From Puccinia triticina (taxonomy: Eukaryota; Basidiomycota; Pucciniomycetes; Pucciniales; Pucciniaceae): 64,000 nt of DNA. Made by a program: the position numbers and the translations under genes. The DNA lies in contig NC_070568.1 in the NCBI RefSeq assembly GCF_026914185.1, positions 4,670,001 through 4,734,000 on the forward strand, given 5' to 3'. Positions 1 to 12,044 of the stretch are shown piece by piece; the first letter of the stretch is position 1; each line of letters opens with the position of its first letter. Under the pieces are notes generated by a model, which saw only the letters and a program-made list of their open reading frames with translations, was not told the origin of the DNA and ran no database searches.

Positions 1-60
1 ATGCACTTTTGCAACTCGGTGTTCAAGAATGAACTTGAACACCGACTTGCAAAAGCGCAT
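1..60. repeat. Inverted repeat at window edge
   Basis: Positions 1-27 and 34-60 are reverse complements with about two mismatches around a 6-base loop, so the stretch can form a near-perfect hairpin. It may be the edge of a foldback element that continues outside the window. Confidence 0.6.
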
Positions 61-1082
61 GCAAGTCGCATCTTGCCAACTTTGAAACCCCCTAATATCT
101 CCGCAAAAGATCTTCAAGTGCCTACCGCCACATTAGGGGGTTTCACAATAAGGAAACCCGGGAAGGTGTTCGAGCGCTCGCAAGTATTGTTATGAGGATG
201 CTCGGGGCAATTTCTCGTGGGACTTCACGCCAAATTTTTAAGACCCGCGAGTGAAGAAATTTAGTGCTGTGGGAAGCAAAAATGCTTATTGTGAAACCCC
301 CTATTGTGCCATGGGTTCAACTCAAAAATGGGAAACTATGCTATGCTACTTAGTAACCGATGAAACTCCTTTGCAGCGGATGAATTCCCATTGGCATTTA
401 GAGAGCTCTAGAATCCCCTCCACATCCTAAATTAAGAAATCTACCAAATCAACAACCAGTGCACATGAAAGTTATGAGCTGCAGGATTAGGAAAACATTT
501 TCCCTTCTACCAAAAATTAAGAGTATGGGTGTGTAAATTGAGATCTGGGAGGCTCCCAAAACCAACAGGAATTCTTCTGGTGTGGTAAGCCTAATCAAAA
601 CCTCATCAAGTACGCAGACGGCTATCATAGAGGAATCTGCACCAGCCAAGTGAATATCACCATCCAGTCTATCAGTTATACCTCCAACCACCCACAGACA
701 TTGGATCAGGCTCTATCATCATCTCTACAAGGCACCTCCAATTCTTCAGTATTCACTTTCATGGATGGCCCTCCACAATGGGTAATAAAATATGTACAAA
801 ATCAGGTTCAAAGTGGGAGAAAGTCCACCATCAAGAAGAGCCAGACTATTAGGAAGTAACCTGAGTGTTCACTAGAGTTTACTCCTCTATATTCCATCAA
901 GGCATAAATCTTTCTCAGATACATGGAAGCTGTTGCGCCATGGTTATTGTTTCCTCTTATGTCATTCCAAGCCATTTAGTAGATGCCTTGTTGCCTTGTC
1001 CCCTTGTTGGAGGCTTTTGTACCCTGTTTATCATCTTTGTCTTTGTCTCTGAACTATATGTTTTCCCCTCACTATATATGTA
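61..1082. other. No recognised gene
   Basis: I see no domain, splice-supported gene or clear element here. Short direct and inverted copies of a CCCCCTAAT/ATTAGGGGG motif occur near 90-140. A stretch near 583-615 resembles 63860-63900 by eye, which suggests a dispersed repeat. Confidence 0.4.
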
Positions 1083-1189
1083 GTAAAGATGGCAAATGGG
1101 TACCCGCCACCCGTTGGCGGGTACCCGCTCACACCCGTTTGGGACTGCCTGGTGTGTCCGGGTCCCTGATTTTCTGATGCCGGCGGGTA

Positions 1190-1409
1190 TGTACAGTCAC
1201 TGGACAGATACATTGGTACCCCCAAAAGCTCATTCTAGAAGGCCAACCCACAAACTTGAAGTCATGAGGATTTGAGAACAATTGTGTAAAATGACTTCAG
1301 AAGAATGAATATAACAAAATAAAAAGTATTTGGAACATCATAAAACTTACAAAATTGCTTTGATTACATGATGATTTTGGAAAAGCTTCAATACCATTCC
1401 AAAAAAATA
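1190..1409 (+). repeat. Left long inverted repeat
   Basis: This is the inverted partner of 3873-4085. Shared blocks include the stretch around ACAGTCACTGGACAGATACA and the run of CATCATAAAACTTACAAAAT. Confidence 0.75.
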
Positions 1410-1412
1410 ATC

Positions 1413-1651
1413 AATAATCAGAATCAATAGATTTACATGTGAAATGAATGATAAAAAATGCAAAAAATGAGGTCCAAAATCTATTCTGAAATTTTTTGGG
1501 TGGTGAAAACACATCAAACACTGGTTTTTTGTTGGCTGTTGTGCAGTTTTGTACTTTTTGATGCCCACAAAATTTCAGAATGGATTTTGGAATTCATTTT
1601 TTTCATTTATTATCATTAATTTCACATGTCAATCTATTGATTCTGATTATT
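1413..1651. mobile_element. Palindromic MITE, ~239 bp
   Basis: The ends AATAATCAGAATCAATAGAT and its imperfect reverse complement face each other, and the similarity continues inward through TTTACATGTGAAAT and CCAAAATC. It sits immediately inside the left repeat of the larger element, so it looks like a nested insertion. Superfamily not determined. Confidence 0.55.
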
Positions 1652-3872
1652 CACTAGAGGCCAAGCGGCTTCGCCGCTGCGGGGCCGCCCCGCACCTCAG
1701 GTAACCCCCCCAGCGCCCCCAAGTTAAGACTCCCTGCGCACACAATCAGCGCCCGCCCCCCGTCTCGCCGCGCCCCCATATGGTCACCATTGGACATGGA
1801 AGTTTTACTCAAAGCCGCGAATTTCTTGGCCCTACAAATAAATCTTGACTTGAATAAACTAATAACGTTGCTAGAAATTGAAATCATGACAATAAAAAAG
1901 TTCAACAATTAAATATTAACCGCGTTGCCACTGCAAAGCATTACGCTCAGGTCAATCAGTCATTGTTAGATTTGTCAGTGGGGAATCCCCGCCTAGCCTT
2001 GATCCGAGCGCAATTTGGTTGATGTTGATGCATACCAAAGGATTAATCAAAATTTCAATCCTTTGTCCCCTGTTGAAAGCTTGCATCAACAGCTCCTTGT
2101 GGTGTACGCAGATGAACCACTTCAGGCAGAGATCTGCATTTAATTTGATCTACAGTTTGACACATGTTAGTATACGCGATACAAGCCACATCTAAAAGGC
2201 AAAGGCAAACAGTCATCATTCCTATCCACAGGTAAACATGTATCTATCCGACCAAGTTTTTGAGTACCAGCCCAATCCTTGGAACCGGGGTGAGTTATAT
2301 GCGAGTTCAACCTACGCTCGTTCGAGCCATCAAGCCAACCTCCTCCCTCAGCTTGGTACTTCCAGTGCACACAACCGCAGCCAGGGCAATTATTGGCACA
2401 CAACACGACGACATCAGGAAGGCTGTAATTGAAGACCCTGCCTGTCTTCGCGCTCCAATTACGCCTTGTAACTTCTAGCCCTTTGGTTTTATTCTCATCC
2501 ATGCCCCTATACACGCCTCTTGTGTTTGCGTTGATCTTCTAGTTTGTTGTCAAGTCAATGCAGAGTCCCTGATTCAAATTTCCCCCAAAAATTAAGCTCA
2601 CACCAGGTTAATACCGCAATAAATATACCGTACCTAGGCTCACATTTAACTCACGAAAAAGACGTGTTACGGCAACCACCACCACATTTTAAATCTTTCA
2701 AGTTGTCCCCAGGTGAGAGGGTGAGCCAGCAAAGCGATTCTTTTGACTGTGAGGTTGAACAAACACTTCATGATATGATAAAAGGGGAACCAATTCATGA
2801 GGATTAACCAAGTATCCTCAGCGGCACAAGCATAGTCAATCTCCCCCTTCAATTATTAAGACCCTGCTACTTTGACCAGGCAATAGCCCTAACAATCAAG
2901 CCCATGCTGACGTGAAGAAACAGGAAAGAGGGGTTTGTATTGGCTGGGCTAGGCGAGTCGTTGGCGCCAGTAGGGTAAAGTTGGATGACAAGGCTCGGGG
3001 TTCGGTCCTGGGTGGCTTGAGCGAGGCAATTGGCGGTCGGGTTGGTCTGACGGTGGGCTTGGCGGTGGTTGAGTGAATTAAAAGAAGTAATCAAAGAGTT
3101 TAGTGAGCAGGTGGCTTGGTTAAGCCCGTTGCTAGGTTCAATAGTTGAGACTGGTGGAAATTCAGGGTGGTTGACAAGGCAATGGCCAGGGGGGTTGGCA
3201 AGGCAATGAAGTTGGTGTGATTTTTGGGCTTTACGAGTTCAATTTGGGAGCGGATTGGGGAATGGCGTGGTGGTGGGGGCGCAGGGTTTGAGAATTCTTC
3301 AATGTGCAATCAGGTGAGGGGATTGTTCTAGCAGGAGGCTGCGGGTTGTAAGGGGTGCGGCGTAGCGATGGCTTGGCAGAGTAATTGTAAGCGACTGGTG
3401 GGGTTCAAGGCAGCTGGATGCGCTATAAAAGGAGGGCCGGAGCAGGATTTATTTCCTCAGATGGCTCAAAGGCTGTGTTTTCCAGCTCTAGGGTTGTCTC
3501 ACCCCTGTCCGCTGTAGCAATTGCGCAGTCCGGCGGGGGATATTTGGGGGTCCCCCTGTGCTTTCGGGCTGGGAGTTCTCTTCCCAACGCTTTTTAACCC
3601 TGCTAGACAGGGATGGGAGTTGGGCCACGGTGCGTCAGCTTGCTGCGCTAGGTGGCTGGTTGCGGCATTTTTGGGTCTCCTGTGTGGATTAGTCAAATTG
3701 TGTTGAATTTTTTTGTAATTGTTCTGTTTATATGGTACTTGTGGCTTTTGTAGTCCCTGTTTTGCTCTAGGGGGAACCTGTGACCTTTTTTTTTGTATTT
3801 TGTCAGATTGTAGGGGGAACCCTTGAATTTTTTTTCTGTGAACTTGAGACTTTAATATACTTGGATTATTTT

Positions 3873-4085
3873 TTTGGAATGGTACTGAAGATTTTCCAAA
3901 ATCATCATTTAATGCAAGCAATTTTGTAAGTTTTATGATGTTCCAAATGCTTTTTTTTTGTTATATTCATTCTTCTGAAGTCATTTTACACACTTTTTCT
4001 CAAATCCTCATCACTTCAAGTTTGTGGTTTGGCCTTCTAGAATGAGCTTTTTGGGGTACCAATGTATCTGTCCAGTGACTGTACC
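3873..4085 (-). repeat. Right long inverted repeat
   Basis: This is the inverted partner of 1190-1409, differing by scattered substitutions and small indels. Confidence 0.75.
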
Positions 4086-4224
4086 CGGGTACCCACCCTC
4101 TATACTCGCCCACCTCCCCCCCCTACCCTTGCAGGGGGTGGTGGTGGGGGGGCTTGGGTGCCTGGGTTTACTTCATATGGTTTGGCCTCGCCAATGAGCA
4201 ATTTGGCACGTGCAGGGTTGGCGG

Positions 4225-4395
4225 TGTGGAGTGTGCAGCATTGCCGGTTGTCAGTGCTGTATGTTGAGCATCTCTAGCTGACGTTCCAGCATTTGCAGCG
4301 TTGCCAGCTGGCGCTCCAGTGTGTGCAGCATTGCCAGCTAGTGGTGTGGTATGTGCAGCATTGCTGACTGGCCCTCCAGAATTGGCAGCGTCTGT
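4225..4395. repeat. Imperfect ~36 bp tandem repeat
   Basis: About four degenerate units built on GTGTGCAGCATTGCCAGCT. Read on the minus strand the repeat gives an Asn-Ala-Ala-His-Thr-rich 12-residue periodicity, but no start, splice pattern or domain supports a real protein. Confidence 0.5.
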
Positions 4396-5361
4396 GAGCC
4401 TGTGTCTCTTATGTGACAGCAGGACACAAGAAAAATAGGTGGGCACTGCTTGGATTTCTTGGGATGAAGAAATAACAAACAGTAAGAGAAAAAGATAGAG
4501 AAAGAAAGAGATGATCTGAGAGATGATAATCAAGGTTCTTTTGAAATGTAGGTGGGAACTAATATCCACTGGCAATGCTACTCCTTAAGGGAGTGCTGCC
4601 AAGCTGTACCAGAGATTGAAACAGCCTCTTCTCACAATGGAAAAATGGAAGGTATCTGAATTAGACAAGTATAATCAGCCACATTTTTTTAGACATCTCT
4701 GTGGATAGTCAAGGTTCTTTAAAGGGAAAACTATGTGGTTTGTTACTGACAAACACCACAGAAAAAGAGGGATATGCAATCAGAGGGATCCTTGGGATAA
4801 AAGGTCTGGATATATGATGAACTGTGATCAAAATAGAAGAGCAAAAGCAAACAAGAGAGGAGAGAAAGCAGTCAAAGAGACAGAGAGGAAATCCTCTGAG
4901 ATAATCAAGGTTCAATGAAAAAGGGTACTAACTGTCAATATTCCTGTTGGTTATACTTTGTTCTGGTGATCCTAGGTTGTCTGGAGGTGGTCTGCTGAAG
5001 TCTGTGGATCCTCCAGCTGCATGGGGGATCCTGACTTCAAAAAGTTGGATGACATAATCAAACATGTACATGTGGTTTGGAGCGCTCAGGTGCACCTACA
5101 TGGCGCTGCTGTGCATGTGCGTCACAAACCACAAACTCTATGAAGGAGCAGAGATATTGGAAAGTGATCAGTAGACACTGGAGATGGCAATCAGTACCCG
5201 GGTACCGCCTGCTTTTTTGGCCCAAAGCAGATACCTGTACCCATACTTGGCACCCGCGGCGGCGGTACCCTAGTCTTTCTGGCGGGTACCAGCAGTGCCT
5301 GCCAAGTTGTTTTTTGTAGATATGTGCCTGCTTGCCGAGAGGGATCCCTCTTGGGCCTTGG
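4396..5361. other. No recognised gene; GGGTACC motif cluster at 5190-5300
   Basis: Mostly AT-rich DNA without a supportable gene. At 5173-5300 there is GAGATGGCAATC followed by GTACCCGGGTACC-type repeats, resembling the subterminal part of the TAGAGATGGC hAT family. Its partner end is not visible. Confidence 0.4.
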
Positions 5362-5535
5362 TGTGGTAGACGGAAAAGTGAAAAATCAACAGTTTTTTCT
5401 CATACATAGGTTTACTCATAACAGGCCTCAAGATACCACCAAATGGAATCTACGGCCAATTTTACCCCTAGTCACCACTGGAGGCGTCACTGGAGCCCCT
5501 CTGGATTGTAACCTATACTTCTTTGGACACTGGAC
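5362..5535 (+). mobile_element. Partial LTR, same family as 52619-53432
   Basis: It starts TGTGGTAGAC and tracks the first ~180 bp of the solo LTR at 52619 (TGTGGTATAC), including the shared AATGGAATC(A/T)ACGGCCAA and CCCACTGG-like blocks. No 3' half is recognisable downstream, so it is a truncated copy. Confidence 0.5.
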
Positions 5536-5725
5536 ACCCATCACACGTTCAAAATACCCAGTCACCAACCTGTCACAAGCCTCAATTCAAGGATCCATCC
5601 TGGCCGCTTTGGCAGGTGAGTTGGCCAGTTTGAGACAAATTCACCATAATTTCAGGAATTCTGTCCAGATTGTTGCTCCAGAGCCTCCATACAAGGAGCT
5701 TCCTGTCTCCGCAAAATGTCTTGTC

Positions 5726-5975
5726 ATAAAAACAAGCAGTTCCCGGATGTCTAATGTCCATAAATACAATTGTGTCAAACCTCAACCTCACTTGGAAACA
5801 GAAGCCAAAGGTCACTTATGAAACAGTTTTACATCTGCAGCTTTCGCAACAAGACCAACTCCCGTTGAGGTAACGCTGCCATCATCCTCTGGAGTGACAA
5901 CTCGTGTCCATCCGCGCCCCTTGGTAACCAACGGTGGGTCTAAGTTGGTAACACAACACCTTCCTTGACAATATC
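5726..5975 (+). repeat. Dispersed repeat shared with 19966-20230
   Basis: The two regions share ordered blocks such as CCGGATGTCT, TTGGAAAC, ATCTGCAGCTTTCG, GTTGAGGTAACGC and TAACACAACACCTTCC. The present copy is more diverged and AT-rich. Function unknown. Confidence 0.55.
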
Positions 5976-6440
5976 TACTCCATTTGGACTACCTCTGGGA
6001 CATCAAGGAGGAAGAATGGATTCTTTGCCTCCTCCCAGCGGCACGGGACACGTACCCAGAACTAGGCGCACTGGCCAGAGATGTATGATCCTCCGCAATT
6101 GAATTGCACGCAACTCACGTGTGTTGGAAGAGGAATTAAAAACAGATAATTGCATGGAGATGCCTTTTTTTTTGGGCAGCGGTCTCCCTATGGAAGCTTC
6201 GACCACAAAACATCAATCAACAACACAATTATCTATCACAAGGCACAATTGCTGGGGAGACAATAAGTAGGTCAGAGCCAATCAATACACCCCAGCAGCC
6301 TTGGGGTATTCATTCATCTCCAAGGGCTCCTTGTATGCTCTCTGACACTGTGCTTAGCAAGCTTATTTCATCACGCCAACTCCCTGTCGGGTGTTCCTTT
6401 TGTGTCCCGTACGCATCCACCTGCTCAAAATGCAAATCCA

Positions 6441-6536
6441 CACTTTCTTTGTTTCTGACATTTCAAAAGCTTTCTCCCTTTGATTTGAATAGCTTTCTTT
6501 GTTTCTGACACCTCAAAAGCTTTCTCCCTTTGATTT
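6441..6536 (+). repeat. ~45 bp direct duplication
   Basis: The sequence TTTCTTTGTTTCTGACA, then two variable bases, then TCAAAAGCTTTCTCCC occurs twice in tandem. A diverged third copy followed by the same CTTTATCCGGG context lies at 7355-7480. Confidence 0.6.
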
Positions 6537-6660
6537 ATTTCTTTATCCGGGCCGGCTCCTGATTTTCGTGTTCTTGAATTGTGTGAAGACCTACCTGGTC
6601 TTCCCTTTTGCGGTACTCTATTTTTGGCCATCTGATGGCCTCTCTTCTGCCCGCTCTTGG

Positions 6661-6772
6661 GCGCTCACCCTTATTCCTCCGCTCTCAGGCTCTCACCCTT
6701 ATTCCGCCGCTCTAAGGCTCTCACCCTTATTCCGCCGCTCTAAGGCTCTCACCCTTATTCCGCCGCTCTCGG
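6661..6772 (+). repeat. 28 bp tandem repeat, four units
   Basis: Four consecutive 28 bp units of GCTCTCACCCTTATTCCGCC plus GCTCTAAG. Units 2 and 3 are identical; the outer units carry a few substitutions. Confidence 0.85.
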
Positions 6773-7045
6773 CGATTCTTCCTTGTATCTACAGAACCGG
6801 TCTTAGCCAAGACCGGCATCTCTCTCTAACATCTAGGATATATCTCCTTGCTCTATTCGGTGCTCTCACCTCTTGTATATTGCAAGCTTGTATATTAGAC
6901 ATATAGTTATGACCGGACTTACCCAAGTCCGGCCATCCTCTTTACCTTTATCCGTCTCTTATCCTCTATCCTGTATCATCCCATCTCATGGGATATATCT
7001 CTTCTCTCTTGTGTCCTTCTTGCCCCTCGCTATGTTTTGCTACCA

Positions 7046-7056
7046 AACTCTCGCCT
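7046..7056 (+). promoter_or_regulatory. TATA-like box in LTR-like sequence
   Basis: CCTATAAAAGG lies in a pyrimidine-rich region (6600-7350) that resembles the U3/R region of LTRs elsewhere in the window (37851, 53118, 54348). No LTR boundaries could be fixed. Confidence 0.35.
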
Positions 7057-8650
7057 ATAAAAGGAGGCTTTGAGCCGTGCAATATATCCCTAACTTAGTT
7101 CTCTCGCACATCTCCGCTTTCCAGAAAACTGCGAGACTTCACAATTGGTACAACTCTCTATCCAACCCGGACACGCCTTGTACATTTGCTTCATCCGCCC
7201 GGTATTGTTTGCTTTATGTGCACCGCAAGTCAAAAAGCCCATTTCATCTTGCCAACAAATGCTTGGTTCCCTTCCTCTTAACCCTGGATCCAGACATTGG
7301 GCGCTTTTTTTCATCCTTTTCCGCCTCATACCTGCTCAAGTAGCAAACTTGTACCCCTTTGTTTCTGATATCTGAAAAGCCATCCCCATTGGAAGTAAAT
7401 TTAAAATTAGCCATTTAAACATTCTTACACACTAAACTTTTTACCTGCATTCCTTTATCCGGGTTGGCTCCAGATACTTTGCCAGTTCCAATTGACAGAA
7501 GCCCAGAAATCAAGCCGCGCTATAAGATGTGATATGCGGAGAAAACCTATAATGCTGTTGGGTTGAAGTTGTACATAGCTTTGTTCCTACTTGGGGAACT
7601 TGCCTTTAGCGGAGATCTACTGTTATCTACGCATGGTGTCAGCCTTAGAGATACATCAAGTATCCAAAAGACTGCAATAAATTAGTAAATAATAATAATT
7701 AGTGAATTATTATTGCATAAATAGATTCCTCATCATAAATTAAGGCGGGTCACCCACTAAAAGCAACCCCCTATTCCTATTCCTTCATGTACATATTGTA
7801 TAATGAAGAATTGGCCACAAAATGCACCCAAAAAAGGATTACATATTGTCTTTTCCAAGAAGGCTGGAACTTTTCCAATGTTTTTCGTTTTGGTGTATGG
7901 GTTTATTTTTGATTTTTGGATTAACTTTTGGCTGGAGTATCCCACAGCCCTCTTCTCCTTTGCAGGTTGTGTAACGGTCTGGTGCTCGGTTGGTCTCTCC
8001 GTACGGGCAGAGGGCAGCGGTCTATCACCATGAGCCATGGTTGGAGGGGTCAACAAGCAGCTCTGGTTCCAAATGTGACCCCAGTTTTTCCTGAAGTCTA
8101 CTCCAAGACCATCTTCTCAAGGATGATGGCTCTGGGTTTCAATTTAGCCTTGGGCTGTATCTGACACCTGTCAAATCAAAACTTGGAGTATATATGAAAG
8201 ATATGTGATTTGCAAAGGATTTTCAAAAACATTTTTTTTAAATTTTGTCCAAGCTTCTTGGAAAAGACAATACAAAAAAATGGTAAAATAAATAAAGTAC
8301 ATAAAAATAAACTACAATACATAAAATATCAATGTTACTTGTGTGAAAATACCCTGTGAAAACATTATGTGGTCTTCTACTGAAGCTCTTTCACATGACA
8401 ATTGGTTATAAACATGTCATGTGACAGAGTCAGGGAAATTAGACTATTGTAATGCAAATAAATTGCCCACAGCCAAGCTTTGTTCACGCATACACCTCAG
8501 GATACCCCATAGGGAGAAAAGGACTTAGTGGTTGCACCCACTAAAGTCCCCTCTATAAATAGAGGCCTATTTGGCCCTCAGGAAAAGATCCTGCAGACAT
8601 TTCACCGCCCAATAAACTGTAAGTTTGCCGTGAAATTTCTCCCAGCTACT
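7057..8650. other. No recognised gene
   Basis: No domain or splice-supported gene was found. A TATA-like TATAAATAG at 8551-8559 follows a possible LTR U3, close to the start of the hAT element at 8659. Confidence 0.35.
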
Positions 8651-8658
8651 ATTGTAGA

Positions 8659-9844
8659 TAGAGATGGCACTTTGTGTAAGGACTCCAGTTGGGATTCCTT
8701 CACTATCTGTCAAGTGGGGGAGCACAGTAGGGAGCCTCGGAGCGAGAGTCTGGTTCACGGGGCTGTAAATTGCAGGATAAAGGGAACAATCTAGCCGGGA
8801 GAGATATGTGTCAGGGATCTCTCTGTATATACAACTCTTTAGAAGTTGAGCAAGGAAAAGGAAACAATCAAAAAGGAGAGAGAAGGGAAAAGGGAGGAAT
8901 TGGCTTACCTAGCCAGGAGAGATATGTGTCAGGGATCTCTGCCGGCTAGGAGGAGTGCGAGGACCGGAGGATATAGTTGAGTGGGGATTGGGCCTGTGAT
9001 TGTTCTTGTGAAACCTCGCGGTGCGCGGGGGCTTCACACTTGGGTACCTGTTTGCAGGTACCCGGCACCCGCCAGCAGGTACCTGGAACACCCGCTCAGC
9101 ACCTGCCAGCGGGTGCGGGTGTTCAGTTTTTGGGCAGGAAAAAAACGGGCACCCATCCGGGTACCCGCCCATCCTGGTGGGACCTGGGCCAGATGGATTG
9201 GAGGGAACTCCTTGGCCAGAAGGATCTCTCTGGTCAAAGAGGTGTACAGCCCTCCTCAATCAGAGGGATTCCTCCAGTTGAAGAGGTGTGTGCACCTCCT
9301 CGACTGGAGGGCTGGGAGGAATCCCCGGTTCAGTGAGCATATTGATGACCGGGAGTATTCCTTCCTGTTCATCAATATACTCAATGGTTGGGAAGATTGC
9401 CTCCTGGTCATCAATCTATGTACTTGATGACCGGAAGGATTCCCTCCTGTTCATCAATCTATGTACTCAATGACCGGGAGGGATATACTTCATGGCTGGG
9501 GGGATTCCCTCCCGTTCATTGATATAATCAATGGCTGGGAGGATTCCCTCCCGGTAATTGATCTACTTGATGGCTGGGAGGATCCCCTCCCGGTCATCAA
9601 AGAGCTTGCTGACTGTGGGAATCCCTCCCGGTCAGCGAGTGAATGTGTGTATTGCTGACCGGGAGGGATTTCTCACAGGCAGTGCGTATATCAGAGCGGG
9701 TACCCGCTCCTGCACCCGGGCACCTGCCACCTGGCACCCGGTTACTTGTCACTGCGGGTGTGGGTGAGGGTGCAGGTGTCAAGAATTTGTGAATTTTCAG
9801 GCGGGTACCCGCACCCACAGTGGGTGTGCAAGAGGCCATCTCTA
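8659..9844. mobile_element. Non-autonomous hAT element, 1,186 bp
   Basis: It begins TAGAGATGGC (8659-8668) and ends GCCATCTCTA (9835-9844), a perfect 10 bp terminal inverted repeat. Flanks are ATTGTAGA (8651-8658) and ATTGTAGC (9845-9852), an 8 bp target duplication matching at 7 of 8 bases, the hAT signature. Subterminal regions near 9040-9180 and 9690-9830 are packed with GGGTACCCGC-type motifs. The interior has a hairpin-rich tandem array (9320-9680) and no transposase. The terminus matches the end of the hAT transposase element at 52002-52012, its likely source of transposase. Confidence 0.7.
9320..9680. repeat. Hairpin-rich tandem array
   Basis: Roughly eight degenerate units of about 40 bp, each with a small palindrome of the form GGGAGGATTCCCTCCC flanked by TGACC/GGTCA and ATCAAT/ATTGAT half-sites. 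Confidence 0.7.
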
Positions 9845-9852
9845 ATTGTAGC

Positions 9853-10600
9853 CCCTTTTCCTTTTAAACCACCCTCAGCATGCAATATCCACTGGATTAA
9901 TCCCTTTAAATCATCAAAAATCCCTTATTAGAATATTCAAAGCTTTATCCTTATAAGTGATTGCCATAAGACCTCTGCCTCTGTCAAGCAGCGAATCAGT
10001 TTAAGGGCTTACCCCCTACTTTTTACGCCAAATCAATTCCCTGTTATTAATAATTATATATTATTAATTACATAATTAATCCTTCCTCTTTTAAAGAGTT
10101 TTTAAACCCTTGTAGTGGCCATTTTTGCCACGTAACAAGTTTGGTAATTCACATTACCAGTGTTTACATCAGCAGAGTTATAGTGCTAGGGCCCAAAACC
10201 CTTATTTTGACGGGTTTTTAGCCCTAAGCTTCATAAACAGAGCTGTCACATGGTGCCAACCCTGCAACAGAGTCTTTGTTAAATATAGCAATGGTGCTGC
10301 TGTGTTGGCAACCAATCCTGCAGTGTCTTTGCAGAGCTACCACAATCCAAATGAACCCACCTGAGAACAAACAGTCCATGTTTTTGTTTGGAAATGAACA
10401 GTTCCTTGAAATGGCCGTCCTGGTGATTCATGTGACCCAATCTGAGACTTGATCCGTCATTCATCCAACTTCTTTGTATTAAATCCCTGCTATACCAATG
10501 TCCTTCTTATCTTAAATCACTATCTAATCATTGGACTTGACCAGGAACAACATAGACCACTACTACATGATTTATTGCAAATTCATTAGAGCCTTAAATC
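9853..10600. other. No recognised gene
   Basis: AT-rich sequence with no supportable reading frame or element end. Confidence 0.4.
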
Positions 10601-10659
10601 AACTTCCATTCTAAATTTCCATGCCTTGAGCGCACTGTGGTGTTGTGACCAAGCTCCCC

Positions 10660-11220
10660 GCGCTGAACACCAAAACCTACATTTTGCAGGAGTTTGGGGA
10701 CAAAATTTCGCACCAGCTAGGGCGCTGCAATGATCCATGGTTAGGCTGACAGTCTTTGAACTGGATGATCTTGAAGGACCTCTTTTTAAAATCAGAGGCA
10801 GGTAAGCATGACAGGGTAACAAATGCCACTTTTTAAGGCGCTAATGGTTGCACTCTCACAGAATCAAGGTTGTTTCAGTGCTCCATTCACAATTACAGCA
10901 ACGCTTTATCTTTTCCTCCTCTCAGTGCTCAAGTGGATTGGTCCACTCAAGGCTCACTGGGAATCTTCAGTTTCCGCGTCAAGGGGACTTTATACCATAA
11001 CATGCGGGCGCTGCGTCCAGCAAGTCTTTGGGACGCGGGATTTGTGCAAATCTATGTCGTGGGCAAAGGTGATGAAGATGAGGCCCAGTTCAATATGTGT
11101 CAAGAATTTGGGCTCCTTGCTTGATGTTGGCCTCATGCTGAAGCTCCAGTCTCTTATGTCCAATATAAACCCTTGCGCGCAATGTGTACGGTCAGGTATT
11201 GTCCATTACTGCACAGCAAA
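10660..11220 (+). pseudogene. Helitron helicase-like domain fragment
   Basis: Around 10870-11124 the plus strand reads through the hallmarks of the Helitron N-terminal helicase-like domain: an HNYSNALSF block, then SFRVKGTLYHNM, then GFVQIYVVGK. This matches the family pattern of a conserved F-R-x-x-G-x-x-Y-H segment followed by a Q-x-Y-hydrophobic segment. A +1 shift is needed to continue at about 11107-11200, where a leucine-rich stretch followed by SNINPCAQCV resembles the 'NPY' segment. There are stops upstream and no start, so it is a decayed fragment. A second piece of a Helitron lies at 13107, with other insertions between. Confidence 0.6.
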
Positions 11221-11413
11221 CTTAGCAAAGTCCCTTGAGACTCCAGGCCTCCGGGGGGTAGGCTGAACTTGCAAAGCAAGCCTCCGTCCGGAGGGACTTA
11301 TACCGTACCTCCCCATTCTGGCGCACAGAGAATGGGGTTTTCAGGTCTTTTTTCCTTTTCTTTGTTGTACATCTTGCATACCACAACTTTTTGTTATTAT
11401 TTTTTGCTACAGA

Positions 11414-11849
11414 CAACAGTGGGTCAGCTACGCTAACATAGCTGTTAGCGTAGCGTAGCGCAGCGCAAATGCGCTATTTTTTAGTGTAGCATTAGCGCAA
11501 TTGCGCGCATCTGCGCTAACGCTACGCGCAAAGGATGCAAAGCTATTTTAGCTTTTAGCGTAGCGTTAGCGCAGATGCGCGCAATTGCGCTAACGCTAAG
11601 CACGCAAGGCGCAAAAGAGCGCGCGCTATGCTGCGCTAAATCGTTTTTTGCGGCAAAAAAGTGCCTTTTTTCCGCTAAAAGCGCCTTAGCGCAACGTAGA
11701 GTAGCGCTAACGCTAAACAAAAATTGGTATGCTGTTAGCGCCGCTGAAAATTAGTGAAGCGTAGCGGCGCTAACGCTATTCAAAAAAGGTTGGCGCTTTT
11801 TGCCGCTACGCTAAACTTTAGGGCTAAAATAGCGTAGTGGCCCACTGTT
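11414..11849. mobile_element. Non-autonomous hAT-type MITE, TAGCG motif family
   Basis: The ends are CAACAGTGGG on the left and CCCACTGTT on the right. Both are directly flanked by GCTACAGA (11406-11413 and 11850-11857), a perfect 8 bp target duplication. The interior is almost entirely made of GTTAGCG, TAGCG and GCGCAA motifs in both orientations. A near-identical body occurs at 15168-15613, and the same termini bound a different body at 61859-62922. Confidence 0.8.
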
Positions 11850-12044
11850 GCTACAGATCAGCCCAACATGCTACCGCTGATTCTTTTTTTTTTTGTACTG
11901 GCTCATATGTATCCTGAGAAATTATAGAAGAGAAACAAACCTCATGAACATTACTGACTCTGTAACCCAGATTTGCAGACATTCATTATGAGATGAGCAC
12001 GGACCCTCATTTGAGGATCATGCTCAAAAGTGGCAATGTAGCTG

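Larger units (their letters stand above)
1083..4190. mobile_element. DNA element with ~215 bp terminal inverted repeats
   Basis: Positions 1190-1409 and 3873-4085 are inverted copies differing at only a modest number of positions. Outside the left copy lies TAAAGATGGC followed by GGGTACCCGC repeats, a hAT-like terminus resembling those at 8659 and 52012. Outside the right copy are related GGGTACCC sequences, but no matching terminal CCATCTTTA is visible, so the right end is approximate and no target duplication is called. The interior holds a nested MITE (1413-1651), a TATA-like CTATAAAAGGAGG at 3424-3436 and no recognisable transposase, so the element is probably non-autonomous. Confidence 0.6.

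Noticed and set aside
6661..6772. CRISPR-like spaced repeats
   Set aside because: Units are directly adjacent with no unique spacers, and the surroundings are eukaryotic with spliced genes.
11414..11849. Simple microsatellite expansion
   Set aside because: Defined ends, a perfect 8 bp duplication and a near-identical copy at 15168 show a transposable element.
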